Source: an uncultured Bacillota bacterium
Lineage (GTDB): Bacteria; Bacillota; Clostridia; Oscillospirales; Oscillospiraceae
Assembly: GCA_947649625.1 (NCBI GenBank)
Contig: CANSSJ010000001.1
Coordinates: forward strand, 1 to 64,000
Length of the DNA stretch: 64,000 bases
Direction of reading: 5' to 3'
The notes below the pieces were generated by a model. That model was not told where the DNA came from. It saw only the letters and a list, made by a program, of their open reading frames with translations, and ran no database searches. Below, piece after piece: positions 26,296 through 34,580 of the stretch (positions within the stretch are counted from its first letter, which is position 1; each line of letters begins with the position of its first letter). Both the position numbers and the translations under genes were made by a program.

Positions 26296-26506
26296 AGAAC
26301 ATTGTGAGATTTTGGTTGCGCGAAAGGCGGACGTCAGCTCCGCGCCGGAGCCATCAGGCGACTCATGGAGGCGGCGGGACCTCGCCAGGGTTCGAATCCC
26401 AACTTTATTGTCAGGTCCGTTACCGTTACATCTGTACCCTTATGTCTACGAGACGCTTACATTTACTACCGGACGTCGGTTTCGTGCGGGCGGGTTAGGG
26501 GAATTT

Positions 26507-26944
26507 ATGAAAACTGTCACCATTTATACCGACGGGGCCTGTTCCGGGAACCCCGGCCCCGGGGGCTGGGGGGCTATCCTGATGTACGGCTCCCACAAGA
26601 AGGAACTGTCCGGGGGCGAGGCCCGGACCACCAACAACCGCATGGAGCTCACCGGAGTCATCGCCGCCCTGGAGGCCCTGAAGGAGCCCTGCGCGGTGGA
26701 GCTGTACTCTGACAGCAAATATGTTATCGATGGCCTGGGCAAAGGCTGGGCCAAGGGCTGGCGGGCCCGGGGCTGGGTGAAGTCGGACAAAAAGCCCGCC
26801 CTCAACCCCGACCTGTGGGGCCGGCTGCTGGACCTGTGCGAGACGCACACGGTAAACCTCCACTGGGTCAAGGGCCACGCCGAGAACGAGTTCAACAACC
26901 GCTGCGACCAGCTGGCGGTGGCCGAGAGCCAGAAGTATAAATAA
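26507..26944 (+). CDS. rnhA: Ribonuclease HI
   Basis: Cleaves RNA in RNA-DNA hybrids. The 145-residue product has the four catalytic carboxylates in [34 protein letters not shown] and RCDQLAVAE, plus the basic handle [11 protein letters not shown] and the catalytic-loop His of [10 protein letters not shown]. The ATG at 26507, behind AGGGG, gives the normal length; the reading frame stays open upstream but is not conserved-looking. Confidence 0.96.
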   Translation: MKTVTIYTDGACSGNPGPGGWGAILMYGSHKKELSGGEARTTNNRMELTGVIAALEALKEPCAVELYSDSKYVIDGLGKGWAKGWRARGWVKSDKKPALNPDLWGRLLDLCETHTVNLHWVKGHAENEFNNRCDQLAVAESQKYK

Positions 26945-26994
26945 GTCCTCCAAGGCCGGAACGGCCTTAATATAAAGAGAAGGAAGGCATATTT

Positions 26995-27372
26995 ATGGGC
27001 AAGTTTGTGATTTCCAAGACCAAGAACGGTGAGTTTACCTTCAACCTGAAGGCGGGCAACGGCGAAGTGATTCTCACCGCCTCCGAGAGCTACACCAGCA
27101 TGTCCGGCTGTCAGGGGGGTATCGCCTCCGTGCAGAAGAACGCCCTGGCCCACGTGGAGGACCAGACGGTGGAGGGCTTCGAGAAGCTGACCCACCCCAA
27201 GTTTGAGGTCTACCAGGACAAGGCCGGGGAGTTCCGCTTCCGCCTCAAGGCCAAGAACGGCGAGAACATCGGCAAGAGCGAGGGCTACAAGGCCAAGGCC
27301 AGCTGCCTGAACGGTATCGCCTCGGTGGGCAAGAACGCCCCCGACGCCAAGATCGAGGAGCCCGAGGAATAA
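26995..27372 (+). CDS. YegP-type protein with two DUF1508 repeats
   Basis: The 125-residue product is made of two tandem repeats of about 50 residues (GKFVISKTKNGEFTFNLKAG and KFEVYQDKAGEFRFRLKAKN), each ending in GIASV-x-KNA. This is the DUF1508/YegP duplication. The fold is small and beta-rich and the function is undefined. GAAGG precedes the ATG, and a terminator follows the stop. Confidence 0.9.
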   Translation: MGKFVISKTKNGEFTFNLKAGNGEVILTASESYTSMSGCQGGIASVQKNALAHVEDQTVEGFEKLTHPKFEVYQDKAGEFRFRLKAKNGENIGKSEGYKAKASCLNGIASVGKNAPDAKIEEPEE

Positions 27373-27376
27373 GCGA

Positions 27377-27404
27377 AAAGCGCCCGTCAGGGCGCTTTTT
27401 CTTT
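27377..27404. terminator. Terminator between the DUF1508 gene and the convergent Cys-rich gene
   Basis: Stem AAAGCGCCC / GGGCGCTTT (27377-27397) with loop GTCA, followed by TTTTTCTTTCTT on the plus strand and by TTTTCGC on the minus strand. The stop codon of the convergent microprotein gene lies in its loop. Confidence 0.85.
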
Positions 27405-27551
27405 CTTCTTCCGGTAACAGATGTCCCGGTTGCCGCAGGTGGCGCAGCCCCGGCCGCACCCCCGCTTTTTGCCGTAGTCGTTGAACAGCAGAATGGCAAT
27501 GGGGATGCCGATGACGGCCACAGCGAACAGGGCGATGGCGAAATACTCCAC
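27387..27551 (-). CDS. FeoB-associated-type Cys-rich membrane microprotein
   Basis: A 54-residue product starting at GTG 27551 behind AGGGGG. Residues about 3-23 form one TM helix (FAIALFAVAVIGIPIAILLF), followed by a short Lys-rich turn and a cysteine cluster GCGRGCATCGNRDIC. This is the layout of the small Cys-rich proteins often found downstream of feoB. No feoB is present here, so the label is by resemblance only. The TGA lies in the loop of the terminator hairpin. Confidence 0.65.
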   Translation of the reverse strand: MEYFAIALFAVAVIGIPIAILLFNDYGKKRGCGRGCATCGNRDICYRKKKEKAP

Positions 27552-27566
27552 AGGCGGGACCCCCTC

Positions 27567-27776
27567 TCAGTCGAAATAAAATAGATCCTCAAACTTCTTG
27601 TCCAGGGCGACGCACAGCACCAGGGCCAGCTTGGCGGTGGGGTTGAACTGTCCCGTCTCAATGGAGCTGATGGTCTGGCGGGAGACGCCCACCAGCTTGG
27701 CCAGCTCCCCCTGGGACAGGGACCGCTCCGCCCGGGCCACCTTTAGCCTGTTTTTTAAAACCAGCTGGTCGTCCAT
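27567..27776 (-). CDS. XRE-family transcriptional regulator (short)
   Basis: A 69-residue helix-turn-helix protein of the compact type: LKVARAERSLSQGELAKLVG then VSRQTISSIETGQFNPTAK and a C-terminal FEDLFYF. Such proteins usually repress their own operon. It follows two paralogous DUF6442-like membrane protein genes. The palindrome CAAGTATACTTG over the operon promoter (28512-28523) is its likely operator. Confidence 0.9.
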   Translation of the reverse strand: MDDQLVLKNRLKVARAERSLSQGELAKLVGVSRQTISSIETGQFNPTAKLALVLCVALDKKFEDLFYFD

Positions 27777-27780
27777 GCCC

Positions 27781-28095
27781 TCACCATCCCTGTGAGAAAT
27801 ATTTTACCACATAGAACACCAGGAACACAAGGGAAATTATCATGGTGATCAGGTCGGAGGTGTCCTTCCGCTTGGTGAGACGGTACAGCCGGCTGCTGAC
27901 GCAGGAGGTCCAGAACATAATCATCACGCTGTCGGAGGGCAGGTTGTGAAAGTGGTTGTAAGCGACGATGGCCAGTCCTGCCATCAGGGTAAAGGCCAGG
28001 CTGAAGGACTCCCCCTGGATGGTGATGGTCCGCTCCATCTCGTCCCGGGTTTGGTTTTCCCTGCGGCTTCTTTCCAGTATCTCTTTTTTATCCAT
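27781..28095 (-). CDS. DUF6442-type membrane protein, copy 1
   Basis: A 104-residue product. It begins MDKKEILERSRRENQTRDEM, and an acidic N-terminal cytosolic part is followed by about three TM segments (roughly 33-48, 54-68 and 83-100). The start at 28095 is behind AAGGA. It is a paralogue of the next upstream gene, sharing the N-terminal MDK-EILE-SRRENQ motif. The family commonly travels with short XRE regulators; its function is unknown. Confidence 0.8.
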   Translation of the reverse strand: MDKKEILERSRRENQTRDEMERTITIQGESFSLAFTLMAGLAIVAYNHFHNLPSDSVMIMFWTSCVSSRLYRLTKRKDTSDLITMIISLVFLVFYVVKYFSQGW

Positions 28096-28096
28096 G

Positions 28097-28432
28097 TTAC
28101 AGTCCTTTCTGTACAATCACAAAAATTGTAAGAACAGGCGGAATCAGGCAAATCAGGCCCGTAATGAGATTGTACTTTCTGCGGTGATAGCGGTAGAGCG
28201 TCAAATCGTGGGCAGATTTAGAGATAAACATAGCCAAGGCGAAGGGCCACCAGGTGATGAACGCCTCCCCGGTGATCGTCTCTTGCAGCATCAGCAGCAG
28301 GCATAGAAAGCAGTTGACACCAACTACCGCATGGTAGCCGGCTGTACAGGCTTTCTGCTCCAGCTGCCGGTCCCGCTCGTCCTCCGGCTGATTTTCCCTG
28401 CGGCTCTTTTCCAAAATCTCGTTTTTGTCCAT
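28097..28432 (-). CDS. DUF6442-type membrane protein, copy 2
   Basis: A 111-residue product starting MDKNEILEKSRRENQPEDER, with three hydrophobic segments at about 32-50, 56-72 and 88-107. It is the first gene of the three-gene membrane/XRE operon; its stop lies next to the start of its paralogue. The paralogues have diverged except at the N-terminus, which may be the common interaction site. Confidence 0.8.
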   Translation of the reverse strand: MDKNEILEKSRRENQPEDERDRQLEQKACTAGYHAVVGVNCFLCLLLMLQETITGEAFITWWPFALAMFISKSAHDLTLYRYHRRKYNLITGLICLIPPVLTIFVIVQKGL

Positions 28433-28485
28433 AGGAAAACTCCTTTCCCGGCTTCGGTCCGGCCGTGACCTTCCCCGTTGAGGTT

Positions 28486-28523
28486 ATCATAGCACGGTGG
28501 CCCCGGATTGTCAAGTATACTTG
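28486..28523 (-). promoter_or_regulatory. Promoter with palindromic XRE operator
   Basis: On the minus strand: TTGACA (28509-28514), a 17-bp spacer and TATGAT (28486-28491). The perfect 12-bp palindrome CAAGTATACTTG (28512-28523) overlaps the -35 box and lies within TTGACAAGTATACTTGACAA. A repressor bound here would block RNA polymerase. The downstream XRE gene is the obvious candidate. Confidence 0.78.
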
Positions 28524-28560
28524 TCAAAAAAATAATGAAACTTGGCAGAACAGAATAGAC

Positions 28561-28589
28561 TTGCCTTTTTCTTTAAAACAGGGTACAAT
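28561..28589 (+). promoter_or_regulatory. Predicted promoter of the MoxR-VWA pair
   Basis: TTGCCT (28561-28566), a 17-bp spacer and TACAAT (28584-28589), followed by GGAGG 8 nt before the ATG at 28625. Confidence 0.7.
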
Positions 28590-28624
28590 CAGGAGCAATA
28601 TTGCATGACCGGGAGGAAGCAGGA

Positions 28625-29434
28625 ATGAAGGAATTTCGCGGAAGTCAAAACTACGTGGCCTCGGAGGAGCTGCTCCGGGCGGCCAACATCGCCATGGTGC
28701 TGGAAAAGCCCCTGCTCATCAAGGGGGAGCCGGGCACGGGCAAGACCATGCTGGCCGAGGCCATCTCTCAGGCGCTGGGCAAAAAGCTCATCATCTGGAA
28801 CATCAAATCCACCACCAAGGCCCAGGACGGCCTGTATGTCTACGACGTGGTCCAGCGGCTCTACGACAGCCAGTTTGGGGGCCAGGGGGTGGACGACATC
28901 GAGAAGTACGTCAAGCTGGGCAAGCTGGGGGAGGCGTTTACCGATGATGAGCAGGTGATTTTGCTCATCGACGAGATCGACAAGGCCGACCTGGAGTTCC
29001 CCAACGACCTGCTGTGGGAGCTGGACCGGATGGAGTTCCACATCCCGGAGACGGGCCGGACGGTGAAGGCCAACCACCGTCCGGTGGTGATTATCACCTC
29101 CAACGCGGAGAAGGAGCTGCCCGACGCCTTCCTCCGCCGGTGTGTCTTCCACTATATCGAGTTCCCCGACCGGGAACTGATGGCCGACATTGTCCGGGTC
29201 CACTACCCCGATATCAACGACCGTCTGCTGGACCAGGTGCTGGAGGCCTTCTACAAAATCAGAAATCTCCCTCAAATCAAGAAAAAGCCCTCCACCAGCG
29301 AGATCATCGACTGGATCCAGGCCCTCCAGCACGGGGACGTGGACGTGCGCCGCATCGTGAAGGAGGTCCCCTACCTGGGAGTGCTGCTGAAAAAGAACGA
29401 GGACATCGACGCCCTGCGCCGGCAGTGGCGGTGA
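28625..29434 (+). CDS. MoxR-family AAA+ ATPase
   Basis: A 269-residue AAA+ protein with Walker A GEPGTGKTMLAEA near residue 39, Walker B VILLIDEIDKAD near 118, and sensor 1 in VVIITSNAEKELPDAF. MoxR proteins act as chaperone-like ATPases that help mature metalloenzymes or complexes together with VWA partners. The next gene encodes such a partner, 4 nt downstream. The client is not apparent. Confidence 0.92.
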   Translation: MKEFRGSQNYVASEELLRAANIAMVLEKPLLIKGEPGTGKTMLAEAISQALGKKLIIWNIKSTTKAQDGLYVYDVVQRLYDSQFGGQGVDDIEKYVKLGKLGEAFTDDEQVILLIDEIDKADLEFPNDLLWELDRMEFHIPETGRTVKANHRPVVIITSNAEKELPDAFLRRCVFHYIEFPDRELMADIVRVHYPDINDRLLDQVLEAFYKIRNLPQIKKKPSTSEIIDWIQALQHGDVDVRRIVKEVPYLGVLLKKNEDIDALRRQWR

Positions 29435-29438
29435 GGCC

Positions 29439-30638
29439 ATGTTTACCGATTTTCTGTACCTGCTCCGGCGAAACGGCCTGAAAGTGTCCCTCACCGAGTG
29501 GATGGCCCTGATGGAGGGGCTGCACAAGAACCTCCACAGCGCCAGCTTTACCGGCTTTTACCACCTGTGCCGCTGTCTGCTGGTGAAGAGCGAGGCCGAC
29601 TTCGACGCTTTTGACCGCACCTTTCTGGAGTATTTCAGGGACGTGCCCTTCCAGCAGGAGGTGTCCCAGGAGTTATTGGACTGGCTGGATAAACCAGAAG
29701 TATTATCCGACTACGCCAACTGGGACGAGATCCAGGCCCTGAAAAACATGGGCTTCACCGAGGAGGAGATCGAGCGGATGCTCCAGGAGCGGATGCTGGA
29801 GCAGACCGAGGAGCACAACGGGGGCAATTACTGGGTGGGCACCCACGGCATGTCCATGTTCGGCAACTCCGGCCTGTCCCCCAAGGGCATCCGGGTGGGG
29901 GGACAGTCCATGTACCGCCGGGCCTTCCGGGTGGCGGGGGAGCGGAAATTCCGGGACTTCCGCCGGGACAACACCCTGGACACCCGCCAGTTCCAGGTGG
30001 CCCTGCGCCACCTGCGCCAGTACTCCGGACTGGTGGACCTCCCCCCCACCGAGTTCGACGTGGACAACACCATAAAAGACACGGCGGACAACGGAGGCGT
30101 GCTCAAGGTGCGCTACAAGCGGCCCCGGGAGAACACGGTGAAGGTCCTCCTGCTTATGGACTCCGGGGGCTCCATGGACTACTACGCCCAGCTGTGCTCC
30201 GCCCTGTTCCAGGCGGTGTCCAAGTCGGGCCACTTCAAGGACCTGAAGGTCTACTACTTCCACAACTGCCCCTACGCCCGGCTGTACAATTCCCCCACCC
30301 TCATGGGCCGGGACAGCGTGCCCACCGACTGGGTGCTGTCCAACATCCCCGGGGACTACAAGCTGATCCTGGTGGGGGACGCCCAGATGGCCCCCTACGA
30401 GCTGATGGGGGGATACTATGGCCGGAGCGACCGGCCCGGCGGTCCCCAGTGCGGCATGGACTGGCTGCGGCTGCTGCGGGGCCGTTTCCGGAATACCATC
30501 TGGCTCAACCCCAGTCGCCGCCCCGACTGGGGGGCCTACTGGTCCCAGACCTACGATGTCATCGCCCAGGAGTTCCCCATGTACCTGCTCACGGTGGACG
30601 GCCTGGAGGAGGGCATGAAAAAACTGCTGACAAGGTAA
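29439..30638 (+). CDS. VWA (CoxE-like) domain protein, MoxR partner
   Basis: The 399-residue product has a helical N-terminal half and a VWA-like C-terminal half. The MIDAS motif reads LLMDSGGSMDYY near residue 240, that is DxGxS rather than the usual DxSxS. No signal peptide or TM segment, so it is cytosolic. Paired MoxR and VWA genes usually form a two-part chaperone. Near-full-length relatives are common in proteobacteria and clostridia. Confidence 0.85.
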   Translation: MFTDFLYLLRRNGLKVSLTEWMALMEGLHKNLHSASFTGFYHLCRCLLVKSEADFDAFDRTFLEYFRDVPFQQEVSQELLDWLDKPEVLSDYANWDEIQALKNMGFTEEEIERMLQERMLEQTEEHNGGNYWVGTHGMSMFGNSGLSPKGIRVGGQSMYRRAFRVAGERKFRDFRRDNTLDTRQFQVALRHLRQYSGLVDLPPTEFDVDNTIKDTADNGGVLKVRYKRPRENTVKVLLLMDSGGSMDYYAQLCSALFQAVSKSGHFKDLKVYYFHNCPYARLYNSPTLMGRDSVPTDWVLSNIPGDYKLILVGDAQMAPYELMGGYYGRSDRPGGPQCGMDWLRLLRGRFRNTIWLNPSRRPDWGAYWSQTYDVIAQEFPMYLLTVDGLEEGMKKLLTR

Positions 30639-30650
30639 GGAGGCGCGGCG

Positions 30651-31184
30651 ATGGAAGAAATCCGGAAAGCGGTCCGGGAGGATGTCCCCCGGGTGGCCGC
30701 CATCTACGACCATATTTTGACCGAGGAGGAACAGGGCCGGGCGGTCATCGGCTGGATCAGAGGGGTCTACCCCACCCAGCAGACCGCCCTGGACGCCCTG
30801 GAGGCGGGCACCCTGTTTGTCCTGGAGCGGGACGGGGCCATTGCCGCCGCCGCCAAGATCGACCAGAACCAGGTGCCCGAGTACGCCAACGCCCCCTGGC
30901 GGTATCCGGACGTGCCGGATTCCCAGGTGATGGTCCTCCATACCCTGGTGGTGGCCCCCGCCTTTGCCGGAAGGGGCTGCGGGAGCGAGTTCGTCCGCTT
31001 CTACGAGGACTACGCCCTGAACCACGGCTGTCCTTACCTCCGCATGGACACCAACGCCCGGAACACCGCCGCCCGGCGGCTGTACGCCCGGCTGGGCTAC
31101 TGGGAGGCGGGCATCGTACCCTGCGTGTTCAACGGTATCCCTGATGTACAGCTGGTCTGTCTGGAAAAAAAGCTGGAATTATAA
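30651..31184 (+). CDS. GNAT-family N-acetyltransferase
   Basis: The 177-residue product has the acetyl-CoA loop VVAPAFAGRGCGSEFV (Q/R-x-x-G-x-G/A form) near residue 103 and the C-terminal NTAARRLYARLGYWEAG motif. Substrate unknown. The start has AAGGAGG upstream, and the gene ends immediately before a strong terminator shared with pncB. Confidence 0.88.
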   Translation: MEEIRKAVREDVPRVAAIYDHILTEEEQGRAVIGWIRGVYPTQQTALDALEAGTLFVLERDGAIAAAAKIDQNQVPEYANAPWRYPDVPDSQVMVLHTLVVAPAFAGRGCGSEFVRFYEDYALNHGCPYLRMDTNARNTAARRLYARLGYWEAGIVPCVFNGIPDVQLVCLEKKLEL

Positions 31185-31221
31185 AAAATCCCCGGAGAGT
31201 ACAGGCTCTCCGGGGATCGTC
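31183..31221. terminator. Bidirectional terminator between the GNAT gene and pncB
   Basis: A 12-bp stem (ATCCCCGGAGAG, 31188-31199, with its complement at 31206-31217). There are six T residues on the minus strand and CTTTT shortly after on the plus strand. It serves two convergent genes. Confidence 0.88.
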
Positions 31222-31223
31222 TT

Positions 31224-32675
31224 TTACACCTTTGCCTCATGGCTGTTGAGCAGGGCCTGCTTGATGTCCCACAGCTTCTGGGACAGGTCCACATAGTAGT
31301 TGTGGGGGTTCTCGAACCGCTTCACCTCGTCCCAGAGGGCGTCCACCTGCCGCTGGCAGTAGGCCCGGCTGGTCTGGAGGTCGGGCACCTGATACACCAG
31401 CTCGCCCCCCCGGAAGATGGGCACCATCAGCTCCCGGGCCTCGATATCGGTGTACACCTTCCGCTTCCAGGTGGCGTCCGGGTCGAACATCTCCAGAGGC
31501 TGGGTGAAGTCGAACTCCTCGTCGTGGAGGCAGATCAGATCGGCCTCCGCCTTGCCGGTGTCCTTGGAGAAAATGCGGTAGATCTTTTTAAAGTGGGGGG
31601 TGGTGATCTTGGCGGCGTTCTCGCTGATCTTGATTTTGGGGATGATGGTCCCGTCGTCCCCCTCGATGGCGGCCAGCTTGTACACTCCGCCGAACACCGG
31701 CTCAGATCGGGAGGTGATAAGCCGCTCGCCCACTCCGAAGGAGTCGATTCGCGCCCCCTGGCGCACCAGGTCCCGGATGATGTACTCATCCAGGGCGTTG
31801 GAGGCCACGATCTTGCAGTCGGTGAACCCTGCCTTGTCCAGCATCTCCCGGGCCTTCTGGGACAGGTAAGTCAGGTCGCCGGAATCCAGCCGGATGCCGC
31901 ACTTGGTGATGCCCATGGGGACCAGGACCTCTTGAAAGGCCCGGATGGCGTTGGGCACGCCGGAGTGGAGCACGTTGTAGGTGTCCACCAGCAGGGTGGC
32001 GTTGTTGGGGTAGAGCTGGCAGTAGGTCTTGAAGGCGGTGTACTCGTCGGGGAACATCTGCACCCAGGAGTGGGCCATGGTGCCGGTGGCGGGGGAGCCG
32101 TAGCGCTGGTCGGCCATGGTGCAGGCGGTGGCGGAGCAGCCGGCGATGTAGCTGGCCCGGGCCCCCAGCAGGGCGCCGTCCGCCCCCTGGGCCCGGCGGG
32201 AGCCGAACTCGGCCACCGGCCGTCCCTCGGCGGCCCGGACGATGCGGTTGGACTTGGTGGCGATGAGAGACTGGTGGTTCAGGGTGAGCAGGATGAAGGT
32301 CTCCACAAACTGGGCCTGGATGGCCGGGGCCCGGACGGTGAGAATGGGCTCGTTGGGGAAGACCGGGGTGCCCTCGGGGACGGCCCAGATATCGCCGGTA
32401 AACTTAAAGTCCCGCAGGAAGGACAAAAACTCCTCGCTGAAGCAGCCTTTGGTCCGGAGATAGGCCACGTCCTCCTCGTCGAACCGCAGTTCCTGGATGT
32501 ACTCCACCACCTGGGCCAGGCCGGCGGCGATGGCAAAGCCCCCCTTGTCGGGGACGGAGCGGTAGAAGACGTCAAAATAGCAGATGCGGTCCTGCAAGCC
32601 GGTCTGGAAGTAGCCGTTGGCCATGGTCAGCTCGTAGAAGTCGCAGAGCATGGTCAGGTTGGTTTTCGCTTTCAT
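31224..32675 (-). CDS. pncB: Nicotinate phosphoribosyltransferase
   Basis: NAD salvage enzyme joining nicotinate and PRPP. The 483-residue product begins LTMLCDFYELTMANGYFQ, contains EFGSRRAQGADGA and VDTYNVLHSGVPNAI, and has GIRLDSGDLTYLSQKAREML in the PRPP-binding barrel, all typical of the longer NAPRTase class. AAGGAGG is 8 nt before the chosen ATG. A promoter TTGCAT (32749-32754), 16-bp spacer, TATAAT (32727-32732) lies upstream. Confidence 0.95.
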   Translation of the reverse strand: MKAKTNLTMLCDFYELTMANGYFQTGLQDRICYFDVFYRSVPDKGGFAIAAGLAQVVEYIQELRFDEEDVAYLRTKGCFSEEFLSFLRDFKFTGDIWAVPEGTPVFPNEPILTVRAPAIQAQFVETFILLTLNHQSLIATKSNRIVRAAEGRPVAEFGSRRAQGADGALLGARASYIAGCSATACTMADQRYGSPATGTMAHSWVQMFPDEYTAFKTYCQLYPNNATLLVDTYNVLHSGVPNAIRAFQEVLVPMGITKCGIRLDSGDLTYLSQKAREMLDKAGFTDCKIVASNALDEYIIRDLVRQGARIDSFGVGERLITSRSEPVFGGVYKLAAIEGDDGTIIPKIKISENAAKITTPHFKKIYRIFSKDTGKAEADLICLHDEEFDFTQPLEMFDPDATWKRKVYTDIEARELMVPIFRGGELVYQVPDLQTSRAYCQRQVDALWDEVKRFENPHNYYVDLSQKLWDIKQALLNSHEAKV

Positions 32676-32726
32676 AGGGAAAGCCTCCTTGTGTCGGGGT
32701 GACAAGACACCCCCTCATTTGACCCT

Positions 32727-32754
32727 ATTATACACGCTGAGGAAAAAAATGCAA
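32727..32754 (-). promoter_or_regulatory. Predicted promoter of pncB
   Basis: On the minus strand: TTGCAT (32749-32754), a 16-bp spacer and a perfect TATAAT (32727-32732), about 50 bp before the pncB start. Confidence 0.75.
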
Positions 32755-32761
32755 GGGTTTG

Positions 32762-32788
32762 TGAAACCAAAAAGCGCCTGCCCGTGAT
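32762..32788 (+). promoter_or_regulatory. Possible ECF-type promoter of the sigma factor gene
   Basis: TGAAAC (32762-32767), 15 bp, then CGTGAT (32783-32788). This resembles the TGAAAC-N16-CGT promoters of Bacillus ECF sigma factors and would allow autoregulation. No good vegetative -35 box matches the nearby TATGAT at 32788. Confidence 0.5.
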
Positions 32789-32833
32789 ATGATAGGTGAA
32801 AGCGGCTTTCAAACCAGTTCAGGAGTTTTTCTT

Positions 32834-33385
32834 ATGCGGGAAGAGATCATCTTGGAAAAAATATACGCCGGCGACCCTGCCGGGCTGGAGGCCCTGATGG
32901 ACCAGTATCTCCCCTATGTCACATCGGTGGTGTGGAATATCCTGCGAAACGCCATGCCCGTGGAGGACGGAGAGGAGATCGCCTCCGACGTGTTCCTGGC
33001 CGCCTGGCGCAGGCCCGAGGCCCTGCGGCCGGGCTCGGTGAAGGCCTGGCTGGGGGCGGTGGCCCGGAACAAGGCCAAAAACCGGCTGCGGCAGATGAGC
33101 CGGACCCTCCCCCTGGAGGAGGACGCCCTGGACGTCCCCGGCCCTGACGACCCGCCCGGCGACCTGGAGCGGGCGGAGGAGGGGCGGCTGGTCCGCCGGG
33201 CGGTGGATTCCCTGCCCTGCCCGGACCGTGAAATTTTTCTGCGGCACTACTACTACGCCCAGACGGTGGGGGAGATTGCCCGCCAGATGGGCCTGAACGA
33301 ATCCACCGTCAAAACCAAGCTCCGGCGGGGCCGGATGAAGCTGAAAGACATTTTGACAAGGGAGGGGTTTCTCCGTGAAGCGTAA
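32834..33385 (+). CDS. ECF-type RNA polymerase sigma factor
   Basis: A 183-residue sigma-70 family protein with region 2 (EEIASDVFLAAWRRPEALRP) and region 4 (VGEIARQMGLNESTVKTKLR). AGGAG is 8 nt before the ATG. The stop overlaps the GTG start of the following anti-sigma-like gene by 11 nt, a typical sigma/anti-sigma coupling. The signal it senses is unknown. Confidence 0.92.
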   Translation: MREEIILEKIYAGDPAGLEALMDQYLPYVTSVVWNILRNAMPVEDGEEIASDVFLAAWRRPEALRPGSVKAWLGAVARNKAKNRLRQMSRTLPLEEDALDVPGPDDPPGDLERAEEGRLVRRAVDSLPCPDREIFLRHYYYAQTVGEIARQMGLNESTVKTKLRRGRMKLKDILTREGFLREA

Positions 33386-34529
33386 CATTTCGGACCTGCT
33401 GGACCGCTATCCGGCGGAGGACGTGGAATTGGGCGGAAATACCCCCTATTCCCTCACAAGAATTAAGGAGATTACCATGAAAAATATCAATACCGAGACC
33501 AAAACTAACCAGGCCGAAGTTGGCAAGCGGCACTTCCAGCCCGCCCGCCTGCTCATCGCCGCCGCCGTGGCCGCCGCCCTGTCCGTCTCCGCTTTGGCGG
33601 CGGGGCACATGTTTGGGGCCGGAGAGCTGTTCCGGGACTTCTTTGCGCAGGAGGGGGGCAACCTCTCCCAGGGCCAGATGGACACCATCGACCAGCTGGG
33701 ACATGCCGCCGGTGAGGCGGCCGCCAACCTCCCCGCCGCCGTCACCGAGAATGGCGCCACCATCACCCCCCTGGCCGTCATCGCGGACGAGAACATCTAC
33801 TATGTCCGCCTGCGGGTGGAGGCCCCGGAGGGAACTGTCCTGCCCGACCTGAATCCTGACGCGGAGGGCTATTACCAGCTCAAGTTTGCCCTGAAGGTCT
33901 CGGAAGGCGCCTATACGGACTTCAGCTACAATGTGTTAGAGACTGTCCTGGCCGACGACGACCCTGCCGACAACCGCAAGGAGTTTGTCCTCTCCTTCTA
34001 CGCCCTGGAGGGGGAGACAGACGTCAAATTCAACGACAAAGTCTCCAAGACCCTCTCCATCTCCGGCCTGTGGGTCCAGTCGCCCGACAAGGAGTACACT
34101 CCCATCTTCACCGGAGACTTCGTCTTTGACTTCGGCCTCAGCTTCCAGTCCCAGACCATCGACCTAGATGCCCAGGGGCTCACTTGGCACGACGAACTGC
34201 TGGATTACACCAACACCATTCAGTCCCTGTCTCTGTCCCCCCTGAGCCTGACCTACCGCGTGGACTGCTCCCTGCCCGATAATGACAGCGTGGGCCCCGC
34301 CTTCGGGGACGTCAAAATCGTGATGAAGGACGGTACGGTGTTCTTCTCTGAGAGCCAGGACTATGAGGCGATGGAGCATTACGTCCAGACCCGGCCCGTC
34401 ACCCTCCCCATCACCGGTGAGCCCCGGGGCGTCTTCCGCAACTACATCGCCTTCGACCAGCCCCTGGACCTGAGCCAGGTGGACTACGTGCAGTACGGGG
34501 ACAACCGGATTCCTGTCAGCGTGGGATAA
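33375..34529 (+). CDS. DUF4179-type membrane anti-sigma factor
   Basis: The 384-residue product has a short cytosolic N-terminus (ISDLLDRYPAEDVEL, RIKEITMKNI), one TM helix at about residues 58-77 and a large extracytoplasmic domain, as in DUF4179 proteins linked to ECF sigma genes. I take the GTG at 33375 as the start because the ISDLLD...RIKEITM segment is family-like and overlaps the sigma gene. An internal ATG at 33478 with its own AAGGAG could give a shorter product lacking the sigma-binding end. Confidence 0.82.
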   Translation: MKRNISDLLDRYPAEDVELGGNTPYSLTRIKEITMKNINTETKTNQAEVGKRHFQPARLLIAAAVAAALSVSALAAGHMFGAGELFRDFFAQEGGNLSQGQMDTIDQLGHAAGEAAANLPAAVTENGATITPLAVIADENIYYVRLRVEAPEGTVLPDLNPDAEGYYQLKFALKVSEGAYTDFSYNVLETVLADDDPADNRKEFVLSFYALEGETDVKFNDKVSKTLSISGLWVQSPDKEYTPIFTGDFVFDFGLSFQSQTIDLDAQGLTWHDELLDYTNTIQSLSLSPLSLTYRVDCSLPDNDSVGPAFGDVKIVMKDGTVFFSESQDYEAMEHYVQTRPVTLPITGEPRGVFRNYIAFDQPLDLSQVDYVQYGDNRIPVSVG

Positions 34530-34580
34530 TTTCCGGCGTTTGAGGCATACTGAATCTACTGATTTTAAGGAGGGTTCACT

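Noticed and set aside
26389..26401. GGGTTCGAATCCC resembles a tRNA T-arm, with a GGCG...CGCC hairpin before it that could be a variable arm
   Set aside because: The T-stem pairs only at three positions, and I could not find a matching acceptor stem, D-arm or anticodon arm. Possibly a degenerate tRNA end or chance.
26950..26972. Hairpin AAGGCCGGAACGGCCTT after rnhA
   Set aside because: Only six pairs and no T-run; too weak to call a terminator.
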